A stretch of DNA of 41,760 nucleotides from Phoronis australis. Lineage: Eukaryota; Phoronida; Phoronidae. The translations under genes were made by a program, and so were the position numbers. Below the pieces are notes generated by a model. That model ran no database searches and was not told the origin of the DNA. It saw only the letters and a program-made list of their open reading frames with translations. Location: NCBI GenBank assembly GCA_002633005.1, contig NMRA01001192.1, positions 1 through 41,760 of the forward strand, in the 5' to 3' direction. Below, piece by piece: positions 33,389 through 41,760 of this stretch (position 1 is its first letter; each line of letters begins with the position of its first letter).

Positions 33389-36300
33389 CTGCAACAAAAC
33401 CAAAACAACATGCATTATTTAAAGCTACATTTGACCCTGTTCAGTTGACTACAAACAAAAACTGAATATCAGGCCTTTCTCTCTCTTACCTTGACAGGAT
33501 TCTATTTCTAGTACCAACACAAGTCACAAGCAACGCATACAAGTGCCATTTTCCAATTCGCACTTTTAGGGTTGCCCAACCCCATTAATCTCTGAAGCGC
33601 TTTCTTGAGTCACTGATGTTCTTGCTGGTAATAGAAGTAAATTGTGATCAAGGAGAGGAGATTCTTATCATGGAGACAGACTTCATTACAGTAAAAGGCC
33701 TAATTTAATTTCCGTTTTTATCCAGCTAATCGGGGCGAAATTACAATGCGCATACTTCTATTGCGCTAAATTTAATAAATCCTGTAAAGTATCGCAATGA
33801 TATTGCATCATGCTCTAATTAACATGTGACTTGGATTCAACTGCTCATATACCTAATGTATATACATCCACTAAAACTTCATCTATAAACCCACAATGCA
33901 GTTTACCTGAACACAAAACCTACTCTATAGTAATACACTCAATAAATAGTGCAAAGCAAGGCAGTCATTTCTTGTAACATCTACAGTTATGATTCATTGG
34001 TGTGTGTGTGTGTGTGTGTGTGCGTGCGTGCGTGCGTGTGCGTGTGTAGGTGCGTGTGTAGGTGCGTGTAGGTGTGTATAGGTGTGTGTGTGTGTGTGTG
34101 TGCGTGCACTACCTGCATGAAAACCAGTGTGGTAGAAAAGGTTCCAATATTTCAATTCCCCATAGACAAAAATGCAACAAGCAAATGGCATAATTCTGTG
34201 TGTTCAGTGAGGTACTAGTCCCAAGTATGCCAATAACAATTTGCCAAGTCCAGCAACTTCATCAATGCCAACAATTTTACTGGGACAGAGGTGTGTTCCA
34301 ATGCCACCAATACAGAATTGTGTTTTAAATACTTTGAGGAAAAGTGCATCGGAAAAGAAGATTTCCTCGAGTGTGGGAGATAAAAAATTTAGATGCTGAA
34401 ATTTATACCTGCGACTGATAGTCAAGGCAAGATGATACAGTTGTTTCTTGAACAAGTGTCAGAATGATCTGTGCTGCCTCATATAATACGAGCTGAGGAT
34501 ATCCCAGACTTTTTAGAAATTATTACAAAATCCAAAATGATAAGGTTTCTGTATTGACACTAATGTTTTTCACGCCGGAACGAAAACGTTACAACCCAAT
34601 ACAGCACACCCCAAAAGTAATCGGACACGATATTTCCCTCGCACTCAGTTCTCTTGACAACAAACTCCGGGTCATTTTGTCCGATTATTTTTGGCACGCA
34701 CTGTATTGTAGTACCAAAGACTCGGCTAGAAGCATCAGTTGCAACAAATCCAGAATGAATGCTTACAGGTACGATGGTTGCTCCACTAGCACCACCTAGT
34801 GTATTTGGAGTTGCTTATTAATGTATGGCATAATTACGTACCTTAGCCTCCAGTTCAACAAAGATCTCCTCAAAGAATTCATCGTAGTGCTGCTGCATTT
34901 CCACGTCACTAACGACAACTGGAAGCAATAAAAATGGTTTGACACGTGTTCACCCACCACAATAGCAAGTTGTTGAAAAATGCAATTCAATGTGTACTTA
35001 AAACACGCGAATATGAATAACTCCATGCAGCTAACCAATATACTGAACTTGACGTTCACTAACGAATAATTTTTTAGAATTCTGCTCCAAAAATACAACT
35101 GCTGTTTCTACACCAACAAACTTTGAAGTCGATCATCTCACCATTCTCAAACTCTAAATTGAGCCGACAATCCCTCAACCTAATACTTCACATTGCATAA
35201 CAATAATAGTCAGAAATAGTCTTATAACATAACTGCAAAAGAATACCCACTAATTACAAGTACTATTACCACATTTCAAGATCTGCAAAGCATTGCACGA
35301 GTACTGAGAGATTTACTCACAGCTTATGGTGTACAGACCACTTTCCATAGTAACAGGTTGTGGTATGTTGTATATGACCAAAGCCATTTGTCAAAAATAC
35401 ACAACTTTCCTCACTCTTATACCACTCTTCAAGTTGCAGACAGAGTCTTAAGGTTATGTGGAACTTTATCGACAAGTCTCTGCATTTAGTCAAATATCTA
35501 GGAAATATAAACACTAGACCTGTAGAAGTGTATATTTCCGAATGTAGACTTACATTTTTGACTTTATACCATCTGTCATTTATTTGGTCACTAACCGTGT
35601 CTTTTCAAGATGAGATCTCAAAAATATTGCAACAGTTTTATAAATCATCCTTTTGTTTTTGCTTAATGCAACTGTCGAGGTTTTCATATCATAAAAGTCC
35701 TATTTTTGATAACCACTCATGTGAAATTGCCGTTTTAAAAACAATTCTGAACAGCTTTGGAGAACGAGGAATAATGCATAGTTTCTGTGAGTGTCATGTA
35801 AATCCCACTTAGCCGTTTCTGAGATATGATGATGCGACGTAAGCCAAATTTGGGCTTTTTCCTAGGGTCCTACATAACTTTAACAGCTCATCAGCCCAAA
35901 GGGACAATCTTTGAAGGTTTGTTTGAAAATTATTGCTTGAATTTGCCTGTTTTTGAAATGGAATACAACACATAATATCTCAATCGAGGAACTTTGAAAG
36001 TTTGTGTGAATGAACTCCAGACATTTTTGACAAACCATCCATTGCGAAGCCAACCTAAGTATAACTTTGAAACAACTGAAGTAGGAAATAGAATGTCCTT
36101 ACAGTGCGATCCATCAGCCGTCTGAGCAGAGTTCTGTGGGTTCAAATAGAGGTTAGGAATCACAATCGTCTGAAAAGAAAAGCACAATGTGTACACACAC
36201 TGTTGGTTATGCTGCAAAATTAAATTGGCAAAATAGAAGATTACCAATTGAAAGCTTTCTAAAGAGGCTATCACTCATTTCCTACACGAATTTGAGGTGC

Positions 36301-37451
36301 TTTATGTTTACAACAATCTACACTAAAATTTCTCCAGTTTGGGACAGCCTCCAAAGTCTGAGACACTGAAATTAAAGCCAAAATTGAATTTCTTGATTCT
36401 GAAGATTGAGACAATGGTTATTTTGCCTTTACCGAGTGGCTGACAAGGTGATTTTCTGCTGTCGTCATTAGTTTTCCCATGAAGGTACGTCAAGTAAAAG
36501 GAGGTCACAAGCAATGAATGCACAGTCTGGCCATTTGGAATTAAATATTGAATGACATCTTCAGTTATTTTTTTGCTACAGTACCTGGCTAAATGTTGGT
36601 TTGTTGTGAAGTCGTGAACATCTTTCGCCATGTCGACAAGCACCAATTTTGAAGTAGAAAGAACAGTTGACTCTGAAATATACATTCAACATGAGAATTC
36701 AATGAAATCTAGTACACTCATCATCACATACAAGCTTGTTCATGAAAAATGTGCCTATGGTCATGATCATCTCTGAGTTAAACTGATATAGCACATTTCA
36801 GTATTAATACAAAGAAAACAGGTCAGCTTTAAGTCTTTAAGACCCAAATTGTTAGTGTGGTGCTGTGAGTGTCTGAGGAGACTGCATAAAGAATGTCAAA
36901 GTGTCAGACCCTCCAAAAATCATCGGCAGTCGTGCTATCCACTATTACAGTGATCTCCACTATCTGTCTTTTTTGGTGGCATTGCTCCGCACATTCTAAA
37001 TAACCCTGAACAAAAACGGTCAACAAAGGACAGTGCCGTGAAACAAAATGGCCGACGACATTCATTCAGTGTCGAGGCAAAATTTAAAACACCAAGCCAA
37101 AGGTTAAAGCGATATGAAAATAAAATATCTGTGAGAGTAAATTTATGTCCAATGCCGCACATAACGTTGTCAGTTACAGGTTTTCTGATTAAGTTTTCGG
37201 CTACTTTAGCCACGTAGTTTGGAAAGCAAGGATCAAGATCAAGGCAACGTCAACGACAACAAGTTCGGAATCTGTTCGGAAGGCTCAAGTCGCTTTCACT
37301 GTTATGCTTTCGAGTCCCTTCAACAGTATCACAGTTTATCAGTGGATTTTTATCTTCGAAATACTTTCGTGTCATCAGCCAAAGAGAAGAACAAATCTAA
37401 AACTTACTTATCTTTTTCAGTACCGAAAATGGAAGCCAAGTACTCGGCCAT
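33317..37451 (-). CDS. U2AF1: U2AF small subunit (U2AF35), exons 1-5, 3' part missing
   Basis: U2AF1 binds the 3' splice-site AG and pairs with U2AF2 during early spliceosome assembly in the nucleus. Five exons on the minus strand (37451-37408, 36672-36585, 36169-36103, 34918-34842, 33388-33317) join in frame to 116 codons that align without gaps to human residues 1-116. The first C3H zinc finger is intact (C18, C27, C33, H37, with S34 conserved), followed by the start of the UHM with [14 protein letters not shown]. All introns are GT-AG. The rest of the UHM, the second zinc finger and the RS tail are not in the window. Residue 67 is Phe where human has Cys; it is encoded across the exon 3/4 junction. 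The gene is head-to-head with PSENEN. Confidence 0.95.
33999..34107 (+). repeat. (GT)n/(GTGC)n/(GTAG)n compound microsatellite in U2AF1 intron 4
   Basis: About 110 bp of alternating purine-pyrimidine sequence: GT runs with interspersed GTGC and GTGTAG units. On the transcribed strand of U2AF1 it reads as a CA-rich repeat. Confidence 0.93.
34602..34703. mobile_element. Tc1/mariner-like MITE, 102 bp, in U2AF1 intron 4
   Basis: The ends CAGCACACCCCAAAAGTAAT and, in reverse complement, CAGTGCGTGCCAAAAATAAT are both followed by CGGACA, and they match over about 26 bp with six differences. TA dinucleotides flank both ends (34600-34601, 34704-34705), the usual Tc1/mariner target duplication. The interior is only about 45 bp and non-coding. 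Confidence 0.78.
34842..34918 (-). CDS. U2AF1: U2AF1 coding exon 4
   Basis: 77 bp. Acceptor TTGCTTCCAG, donor GTACGT. Encodes [19 protein letters not shown] and ends VELEAK, matching human residues 68-92 with conservative changes. Confidence 0.93.
36103..36169 (-). CDS. U2AF1: U2AF1 coding exon 3 (67 bp, 'b-like')
   Basis: Acceptor TTCTTTTCAG, donor GTAAGG. Encodes [20 protein letters not shown] plus SH and one base. The length equals the 67-nt alternative exons of vertebrate U2AF1, and the ...SAQTADGSH ending is that of the vertebrate b-type exon. No second version was seen in the flanking introns. Confidence 0.92.
36585..36672 (-). CDS. U2AF1: U2AF1 coding exon 2 (zinc finger 1)
   Basis: 88 bp. 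Acceptor TATATTTCAG, donor GTACTG. Encodes the first CCCH finger with all four metal ligands, ending NKPTFSQ. Human Asp31 is Glu here. Confidence 0.95.
37408..37451 (-). CDS. U2AF1: U2AF1 coding exon 1
   Basis: Encodes [14 protein letters not shown] plus two bases of the next Lys codon, then donor GTAAGT. The ATG has the favourable context GAAAAATGG. The peptide is identical to the human N-terminus. Confidence 0.96.
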
Positions 37452-37629
37452 TTTTCTCGCGGTAATCCACCAAAAGGAGGTCGATATGAACTCTTGTAGA
37501 TAAAAATGCTAATATAATATACATGTATATGAAATAAAGCGCACCAATAATCTGTTTTAAAAGCAATATTTAGCACGAAAAAATGTTTTAAATTTCAGAA
37601 ATATTATGCATTTTTACTTTTATTCAATT

Positions 37630-37698
37630 ATGGCTGCTGTTGAGTTTGGAGACTATGCAAGTTTCGTTTCCTACTTCCGCTGTCTGAAAGAAGTCTAA
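37630..37698 (+). other. 22-codon small ORF in the divergent promoter
   Basis: ATG GCT GCT ... TAA encoding MAAVEFGDYASFVSYFRCLK plus EV. The composition is protein-like and it reads toward PSENEN, so it could be an upstream ORF in a PSENEN leader. It has no known homologue I can name and may be chance. Confidence 0.2.
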
Positions 37699-38673
37699 TT
37701 TACCTACTTACAGTTGCTGATACAAAAACTCTTACAGAACGATCAACTTAAGCCGTCGAGGACTGCGTTGTAGCAGATTGTGTTTGTATTTTATTACTCG
37801 TCCTGTTTCCTATCCCTGATTTGTAGTTGATGATGACAAGCTTATACTTGAGTTGTAAACAGGTATTACTTTAGCTGTCCTGACTCCTGAGTCAGAGAGT
37901 GAGACTGTCACTGAGGCCGAGTCGAGGTTTGTGGCGTATCAGTATGACGCGTTATTTTGCGACAGTGTCCTTTTGTGTTTTCATTTCGGCAATGGTCGTA
38001 TCATAAGTGATCCCTTAATTAGAGAACCAGTTTCATCCATTTATTAGTTCCCACATTACTGCAAGTGGTGTGGATTTTTTATGATTATCAGAACCCAATA
38101 CAGGTCATTTGGATGAATCACTTTTACCATTTGTATTTATCTTATAGAGGGAGTGTCCTGCAAAACTTTGACATGCCACACAGCACTCTTTGTCATCAAT
38201 TTCAGTTCTGGTAACCGATAAAAAAGCAACATTTCCGTCGACGGTAATTTTAGAACTTTCAGTAGGCAAGCTTTTTTCGTTTGTCGCAAGCACCAATTTG
38301 GCTCACCAACCAGTGCCAAATTGAAGTGCGCAAATAAGTTTAGACTACAACACCCACACTGAGCATTCGGATTCTTGTATTGCCAAATACCCGCACTATA
38401 GAAATTAACAATATGTGTTACTTTAGTTGTGCCAAATCTTATACATCATGTTACGAAAATAATAACATATTTTGTGAGGTTGCTTTATTTTGTTTGTTTG
38501 ATCAAGACATCGGGAAGTTTTTATGTCTGAATTACTGCTTACTCTGCAATATTAAAATTTTATTGGCATCAGAATTTTGAATGACAAAATGCAAAGTTGT
38601 TATTGATACAGCAGTGACATATAAAATGTATGGGACAAGTGCCCCAGATACACCCAGCTATGTGGGTGAACTT

Positions 38674-39075
38674 GGAATCCTGCTTAATCTCAAGATCACA
38701 TATACGAGAACTTGGAATACACGAGCAAACTTGAAAAGGTCAATCAAATCACGTTCATGTTGATAAAATCACATTCATGGTGATGAAAATTTGTTCTGCA
38801 CTAAATGCAATTATGTTTTAGTAAAATATTAGAAATTTTTGCCAACTTTTTTTTCAACTATTGGCGATCTTATTCACCAAGCGATATTCGATTTAACCAG
38901 TCACGTATCCTTTCAGTTCTACGACACAAGTTACGATTAAGGAGAAAATGGGTGATCATGAGGCCAATAATCACAAACATTCTTTACACTGTACAAAAAA
39001 AATTCAATTTATTGCCTTTATGAATACTCAATTCCAAGTTCAGGCATACACGATCTTGAGATTAAGCAGGATTCT
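38674..39075. repeat. Inverted repeat with 45-bp arms upstream of PSENEN
   Basis: Arms 38674-38718 and 39031-39075 are complementary at 38 of 45 positions by my alignment (shared core CCTGCTTAATCTCAAGATC and GAACTTGGAAT), separated by 312 bp. The end of the right arm is 60 bp before the PSENEN ATG. Likely a MITE, or a remnant of two inverted copies of a repeat. Confidence 0.75.
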
Positions 39076-39134
39076 AAGATCATGTGCAACAATGTCACTT
39101 GAATTTGTTCATGTTTACAATGTAACAGGTAGCC

Positions 39135-39300
39135 ATGGATCTGCGCAAGGTTAAAGATGAGGACAAACTGGATCTATGCAGGAAGTATTTCCTTGGAGGC
39201 TGTGCACTTCTCCCTTTTATGTGGGTCATTAACTGTGTGTGGTTTTTCAACGAAGCCTTCAGGAAACCTGCATTTGAGCAGCAGTTACAGATTAAGAAAT
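39135..39300 (+). CDS. PSENEN: Presenilin enhancer 2 (PEN-2), first coding exon
   Basis: PEN-2 is the smallest gamma-secretase subunit; it binds presenilin and triggers its endoproteolysis in the ER/Golgi and plasma membrane. The exon encodes 55 residues plus one base: [20 protein letters not shown], then [19 protein letters not shown] and ..PAF..QLQIKK, which align without gaps to human residues 1-55 (human is 101 long). The first hydrophobic segment is at residues 20-38. The exon ends at donor T|GTGAGT, so the conserved Tyr codon is split. The remaining ~45 residues (second membrane segment and the C-terminal DYLSF region) were not found up to 41760. Confidence 0.95.
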
Positions 39301-39539
39301 GTGAGTTCAATCCAAGCCGTGCACCTTTTAACCATTTTATGGTCTTTGGATTCTATTTTGAGTTAGGCATGTCCTTGAAATCCAAAATTAAACGAGTTTC
39401 AATCAAGGAGGCAATGAAGTCTGTTAAAAGTTTTGGGTGGGTGTGATCTCCCTGGTTGCTGTTTTTTATTACTTTTGTGTCTATTTTTTGCCATCCAGCT
39501 TCATATCCACAAANTGTTATCCATTTCCAGACAAATCTG

Positions 39540-39960
39540 TCAACTATGGTGCCTCTAGTGGCAGTTTTTGTGCTTGATTTTATGCTAGTACCTACCATGT
39601 TCCTTATTGGGTCCACATGAAGCTTGGGGTTATTTATTTATTTTATTTATTTATTTATTATTTTATTATTATGATATTTAAAATGAGGGTGGCCTCTTCA
39701 GTGATAGCTCTGTTTCTGTTGAGGAGAGCATGGCTGGCATTGATTTGTGGATGGATCTGACTCCTTGTGGCACGTTTAGTTTTGTTGTACTTCTGTACCT
39801 GCCGAGTTCTGTGATCAATGGATCTTCATAAAATTTGGCAAATATGTTCATATGAAGGATTGAACAGAACTTGCTTGAGACGGAGTGGGAGAATGCTGTG
39901 TCCCCTAGTGGCACACTGTTTTTTGCATCTGTCTCTCCGTCAAGGAAACCATTAACCATG
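39540..39960 (-). repeat. Repeat segment with CTCF-like motifs in minus orientation
   Basis: GCCTCTAGTGGCAG (39551-39564) and TCCCCTAGTGGCAC (39901-39914) are reverse complements of CTGCCACTAGAGGC and GTGCCACTAGGGGA. Between them AAAATTTGGCAAATATG (about 39831) resembles a block of the left-hand CTCF-motif elements. It appears to be a diverged relative in opposite orientation. Confidence 0.45.
39637..39672 (+). repeat. (TTTA)n microsatellite
   Basis: TTATTTATTT-type repeats with a few irregular units. Confidence 0.9.
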
Positions 39961-40857
39961 GCTCTTTTTAGTTTCCTGCGAGAAATTAGGCAAAAGTTAC
40001 CTCAAATTATTTCAGTGCCCTGTGGCCGACATTTTGCTCACTGATGTTGAGTTTTCCTGACATGTGGCATGGAAAACCTTGCGCTGTACACCAGACTGAG
40101 TCAGAGACCACTTTCACATCTATTCATAGCGTTAGGCCTCTGCTTTAGATTCCCTACTTTTTTGTGATCCACTGCTGCTCTGTCAAGGAGGGCTCCATTT
40201 AATAAGTCAACCATATGATTGTTAGTAGAATGAATGTTCATATCACTGACTGCGTTAGAATATGGGTAATGGAATGTTACCTATCATGTAAGTTTTTGGA
40301 CTAACTTTCAGTTTCTCGGTCTTATCTCGAGACTTTCGTCGGTCTTCATAAATGTACATAACTTTGAGAGGTAACTTTACATTACCCACATAATTCTTGT
40401 TCTTGGCACAATCCATGACAGCTAACATTTTAAATTCTGACGAAGAGACTTTTTTTCAGCTCTTGTTAAAAGGCATGTTTGGTTCTGCCTCAACATATTT
40501 TTAATGTGTTCTAGCTGACGATAGTCGAAATTTCCTATTTGTCTTTTGTATGCACTTGCATGTTTTTAAAAAGCATCACACTGATGTTGCGTTCCTTTGT
40601 TGTGGTTTGCGTAATGAATATTCTGCAAACATCAAAAATATTTTAGACAAAATAACCCAGAATTCCAAGTCATGGCAGCTGGGTAGTAGCCAAATTCATC
40701 GTCACGAGAAGTTAAAGTCAGTAATTGGCTAAGCCATTCTGTTACTATAGTTTTGTCCTCATAATCATTTTTGCCAGTCAGTTTTGCTGTGATGCAAATT
40801 AGTGGTCATGACAGGAAACATTATTTTGTCTGAATCCTTTTATCTTGTAGGCCTACT

Positions 40858-41136
40858 GNCAACAAACATTGATTGACTAACTACGCAAGAGGCCCAATCA
40901 AACAATGAAATCGCGCTTAGCATCAAATTGCTTGGAGTAACATTCTTCGACAGAACGAAGAGAAATATCATATTTGTCAAAATGGTGACAGCGCCTACAG
41001 ACGGGAATAGGTACCCATAGAGGAACGGGTCAACCCCAGCGAGATAATTCACTGGGACTATCGAGTTTGACGTAATGTTCGACGAATTCCCATGGAATAT
41101 GCGCAGGGGATTGCCTGATCCACTTTCGTCCGCCAT
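40858..41136 (-). CDS. Rhodopsin-family GPCR, N-terminal exon (partial)
   Basis: A minus-strand frame encodes an extracellular N-terminus with two N-glycosylation sequons (NSS, NIT). TM1 follows (YGYLFPSVGAVTILTNMIFL, with Asn at the conserved 1.50 position), then a short loop and TM2 (SNLMLSAISLFDWASCV, Asp at 2.50). The YGY..P..LTN..FL.VLS and TPSNL pattern is typical of peptide receptors of the FMRFamide / myosuppressin / sex-peptide-receptor type, but two helices do not allow a firm subfamily. I chose the ATG at 41136 (context CCACCATGG) over an in-frame ATG at 41208. The exon end is uncertain: GTAGTT after ...DWASC (40885) or GTAGGC after 40857, next to an N at 40859. The remaining helices are not in the window. 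The exon lies opposite and probably inside a PSENEN intron. Confidence 0.72.
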
Positions 41137-41334
41137 GGTGGAGACGTCTCTACAAAAATTGGAAACGAGTTGATATCTACGACTTGATCGATGTCGATCA
41201 GCATGCATGAATAAAAATATAATTGTGAAGTTGCATCATGTTAATAAACCATTTCTTAAATTGGTCAACAGCTATTTCAAAAATTATTTGTTACTAGTCA
41301 TTTGTAGTACTTTTAATTTCTGCTCAAGATTAAT
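41137..41334. other. Presumed 5' flank of the GPCR exon
   Basis: AT-rich, no other feature seen. Confidence 0.35.
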
Positions 41335-41760
41335 AAATACAGTAAAAACCTTATAACAATTCCAGTCTTTGTGGTATCCAACACGGATTTTTTCTGAATT
41401 GTTTGAAATTGTAAGAGGTTGTCTTCAAGGTAATCCCATTTCTTCTCACCTGTTTGTATTGTGTTTAGAAATTTTAGGTTGGACAGGATGGTGTCATCAC
41501 TGGTGTCAATTTTGATATTTCAGAGTAAGCAGACGACACTTGTTTAATTTTGGACGGCTCTGAAGTGTCTTTGAAATCAATTGATCAATCTTCTGGTTTG
41601 AAGCTAAATATTGAGAAAACAAAAAAGTGTTTGGTTTGGTTAAAAAGGACTGCGATGAAAATTCTGCGTTAATGAAAACAAAACCATTCATGTTTTTGGA
41701 GATTTGTCTCTCCACTAATTACAGTATTATGCCCGATATTAACTTTACAAGTAGGCTTCT
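41335..41760 (+). mobile_element. L1-type LINE reverse transcriptase fragment, decayed
   Basis: The plus strand reads FSELFEIVRGCLQGNPISSH then LFVLCLEIL (about 41390-41475), the RT motif usually seen as RGCRQGDPLSP.LF.L..E.L. After frame disruption come ADDTCLILDGSEVSLKSI (about 41530) and SGLKLNIEKTKKCLVW, the catalytic [YF]xDD box and the following SGLKxNxxKT block. The string order and DGSE..SL wording are typical of L1-like elements. At least one frameshift and a stop before ADD show it is inactive. It continues past the right edge. Confidence 0.8.

Larger units (their letters stand above)
37452..39134. promoter_or_regulatory. Divergent U2AF1/PSENEN promoter region
   Basis: 1.68 kb separates the two ATG codons. 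No CpG-rich core or TATA box stands out. An ETS-like ACTTCCG lies at about 37673 and a TGACTC..GAGTCA inverted repeat at about 37884. A pair of 45-bp inverted arms lies close to PSENEN (38674-38718, 39031-39075). A string ATGTAACAG at about 39120-39128, just before the PSENEN ATG, would serve as an acceptor, so PSENEN may have an upstream non-coding exon in this region. Transcription starts cannot be placed from sequence. Confidence 0.5.
39301..40857 (+). other. PSENEN intron 1 (start), repeat-rich
   Basis: Holds minus-strand CTCF-like sites near 39551 and 39898-39911, a (TTTA)n run, and an N at 39514. Minus frames at 39353-39616 and 39678-39959 cover these repeat-like segments and are not genes. 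No plus-strand exon matching the rest of PEN-2 was seen. Confidence 0.6.

Noticed and set aside
33065-33415. 116-codon minus-strand ORF as a separate gene
   Set aside because: Only 33388-33317 is coding (U2AF1 exon 5); the remainder is flanking intron read through.
33994-34191. His/Thr-rich minus-strand ORF
   Set aside because: It is a translation of the GT microsatellite in U2AF1 intron 4.
34204-34455. 83-codon minus-strand ORF in U2AF1 intron 4 as an extra exon
   Set aside because: It has no homology to U2AF1 and is not needed, because exons 4 and 5 join in frame with the expected sequence.
35456-35812. 118-codon plus-strand ORF
   Set aside because: It lies antisense within U2AF1 intron 3, has no recognisable domain and is rich in Ser, Phe, Leu and Cys as expected of AT-rich non-coding DNA.
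36323-36685. 120-codon minus-strand ORF
   Set aside because: It is a wrong-frame shadow across U2AF1 exon 2; the true frame gives the zinc finger.
39678-39959. 93-codon minus-strand ORF in PSENEN intron 1
   Set aside because: It covers a diverged repeat segment with CTCF-like motifs and has no domain.
1-41760. tRNA, rRNA or snRNA genes
   Set aside because: No convincing B-box/T-arm strings or rRNA/snRNA cores were seen by eye; a covariance-model scan would be needed for a firm negative.

Overview
The window is nuclear DNA from an animal: AT-rich, mostly non-coding, full of repeats, with split genes, GT-AG introns and animal protein families. It comes from a draft assembly, with one run of N at 12970-13721 and single N bases at 3675, 39514 and 40859. 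Because it combines U2AF1, PSENEN, a rhodopsin-type GPCR, LINE fragments and several MITE families, I infer an invertebrate bilaterian. I cannot name the species from sequence alone.

Right part (33.3-41.8 kb). This is the genic part. U2AF1, the small subunit of the splicing factor U2AF, lies on the minus strand. Five coding exons (37451 down to 33317) encode residues 1-116 in the same register as the human protein. Head-to-head with it, 1.7 kb away, is the first coding exon of PSENEN (PEN-2, gamma-secretase subunit) on the plus strand (39135-39300). In human, PSENEN and the U2AF1 paralogue U2AF1L4 are also divergent neighbours, so this looks like ancient microsynteny with a shared promoter region. 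Downstream, on the minus strand, is the N-terminal exon of a peptide-receptor-like GPCR (about 40858-41136). The window ends in an L1-type reverse transcriptase relic. The 3' exons of U2AF1, of PSENEN and of the GPCR were not found.

Left part (about 1.5-20.3 kb). This is a degenerate array of a long repeat. Diverged, rearranged copies of a unit of roughly 3 kb recur at least six times. Three copies of a second element interrupt it. That element is itself built of ~425-bp higher-order repeats, each made of three ~140-bp subunits, and every subunit opens with a CTCF-like motif such as CCACTAGGTGGCGC, all in the same orientation. The complete copy (14315-15988) has clean ends flanked by TAAA and is the most unusual structure in the window.

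Middle part (20.3-33 kb). Mobile-element relics dominate: a decayed LINE reverse transcriptase (21.2-22.0 kb), a PIF/Harbinger-like transposase fragment with matching terminal repeats and a nested hAT-type MITE (23.8-24.9 kb, with a further end at 29.9 kb), a 1.15-kb inverted-repeat element carrying TGACGTCA in both arms, and a Tc1/mariner-like MITE inside U2AF1 intron 4. A few open stretches of unknown identity are recorded with low confidence.
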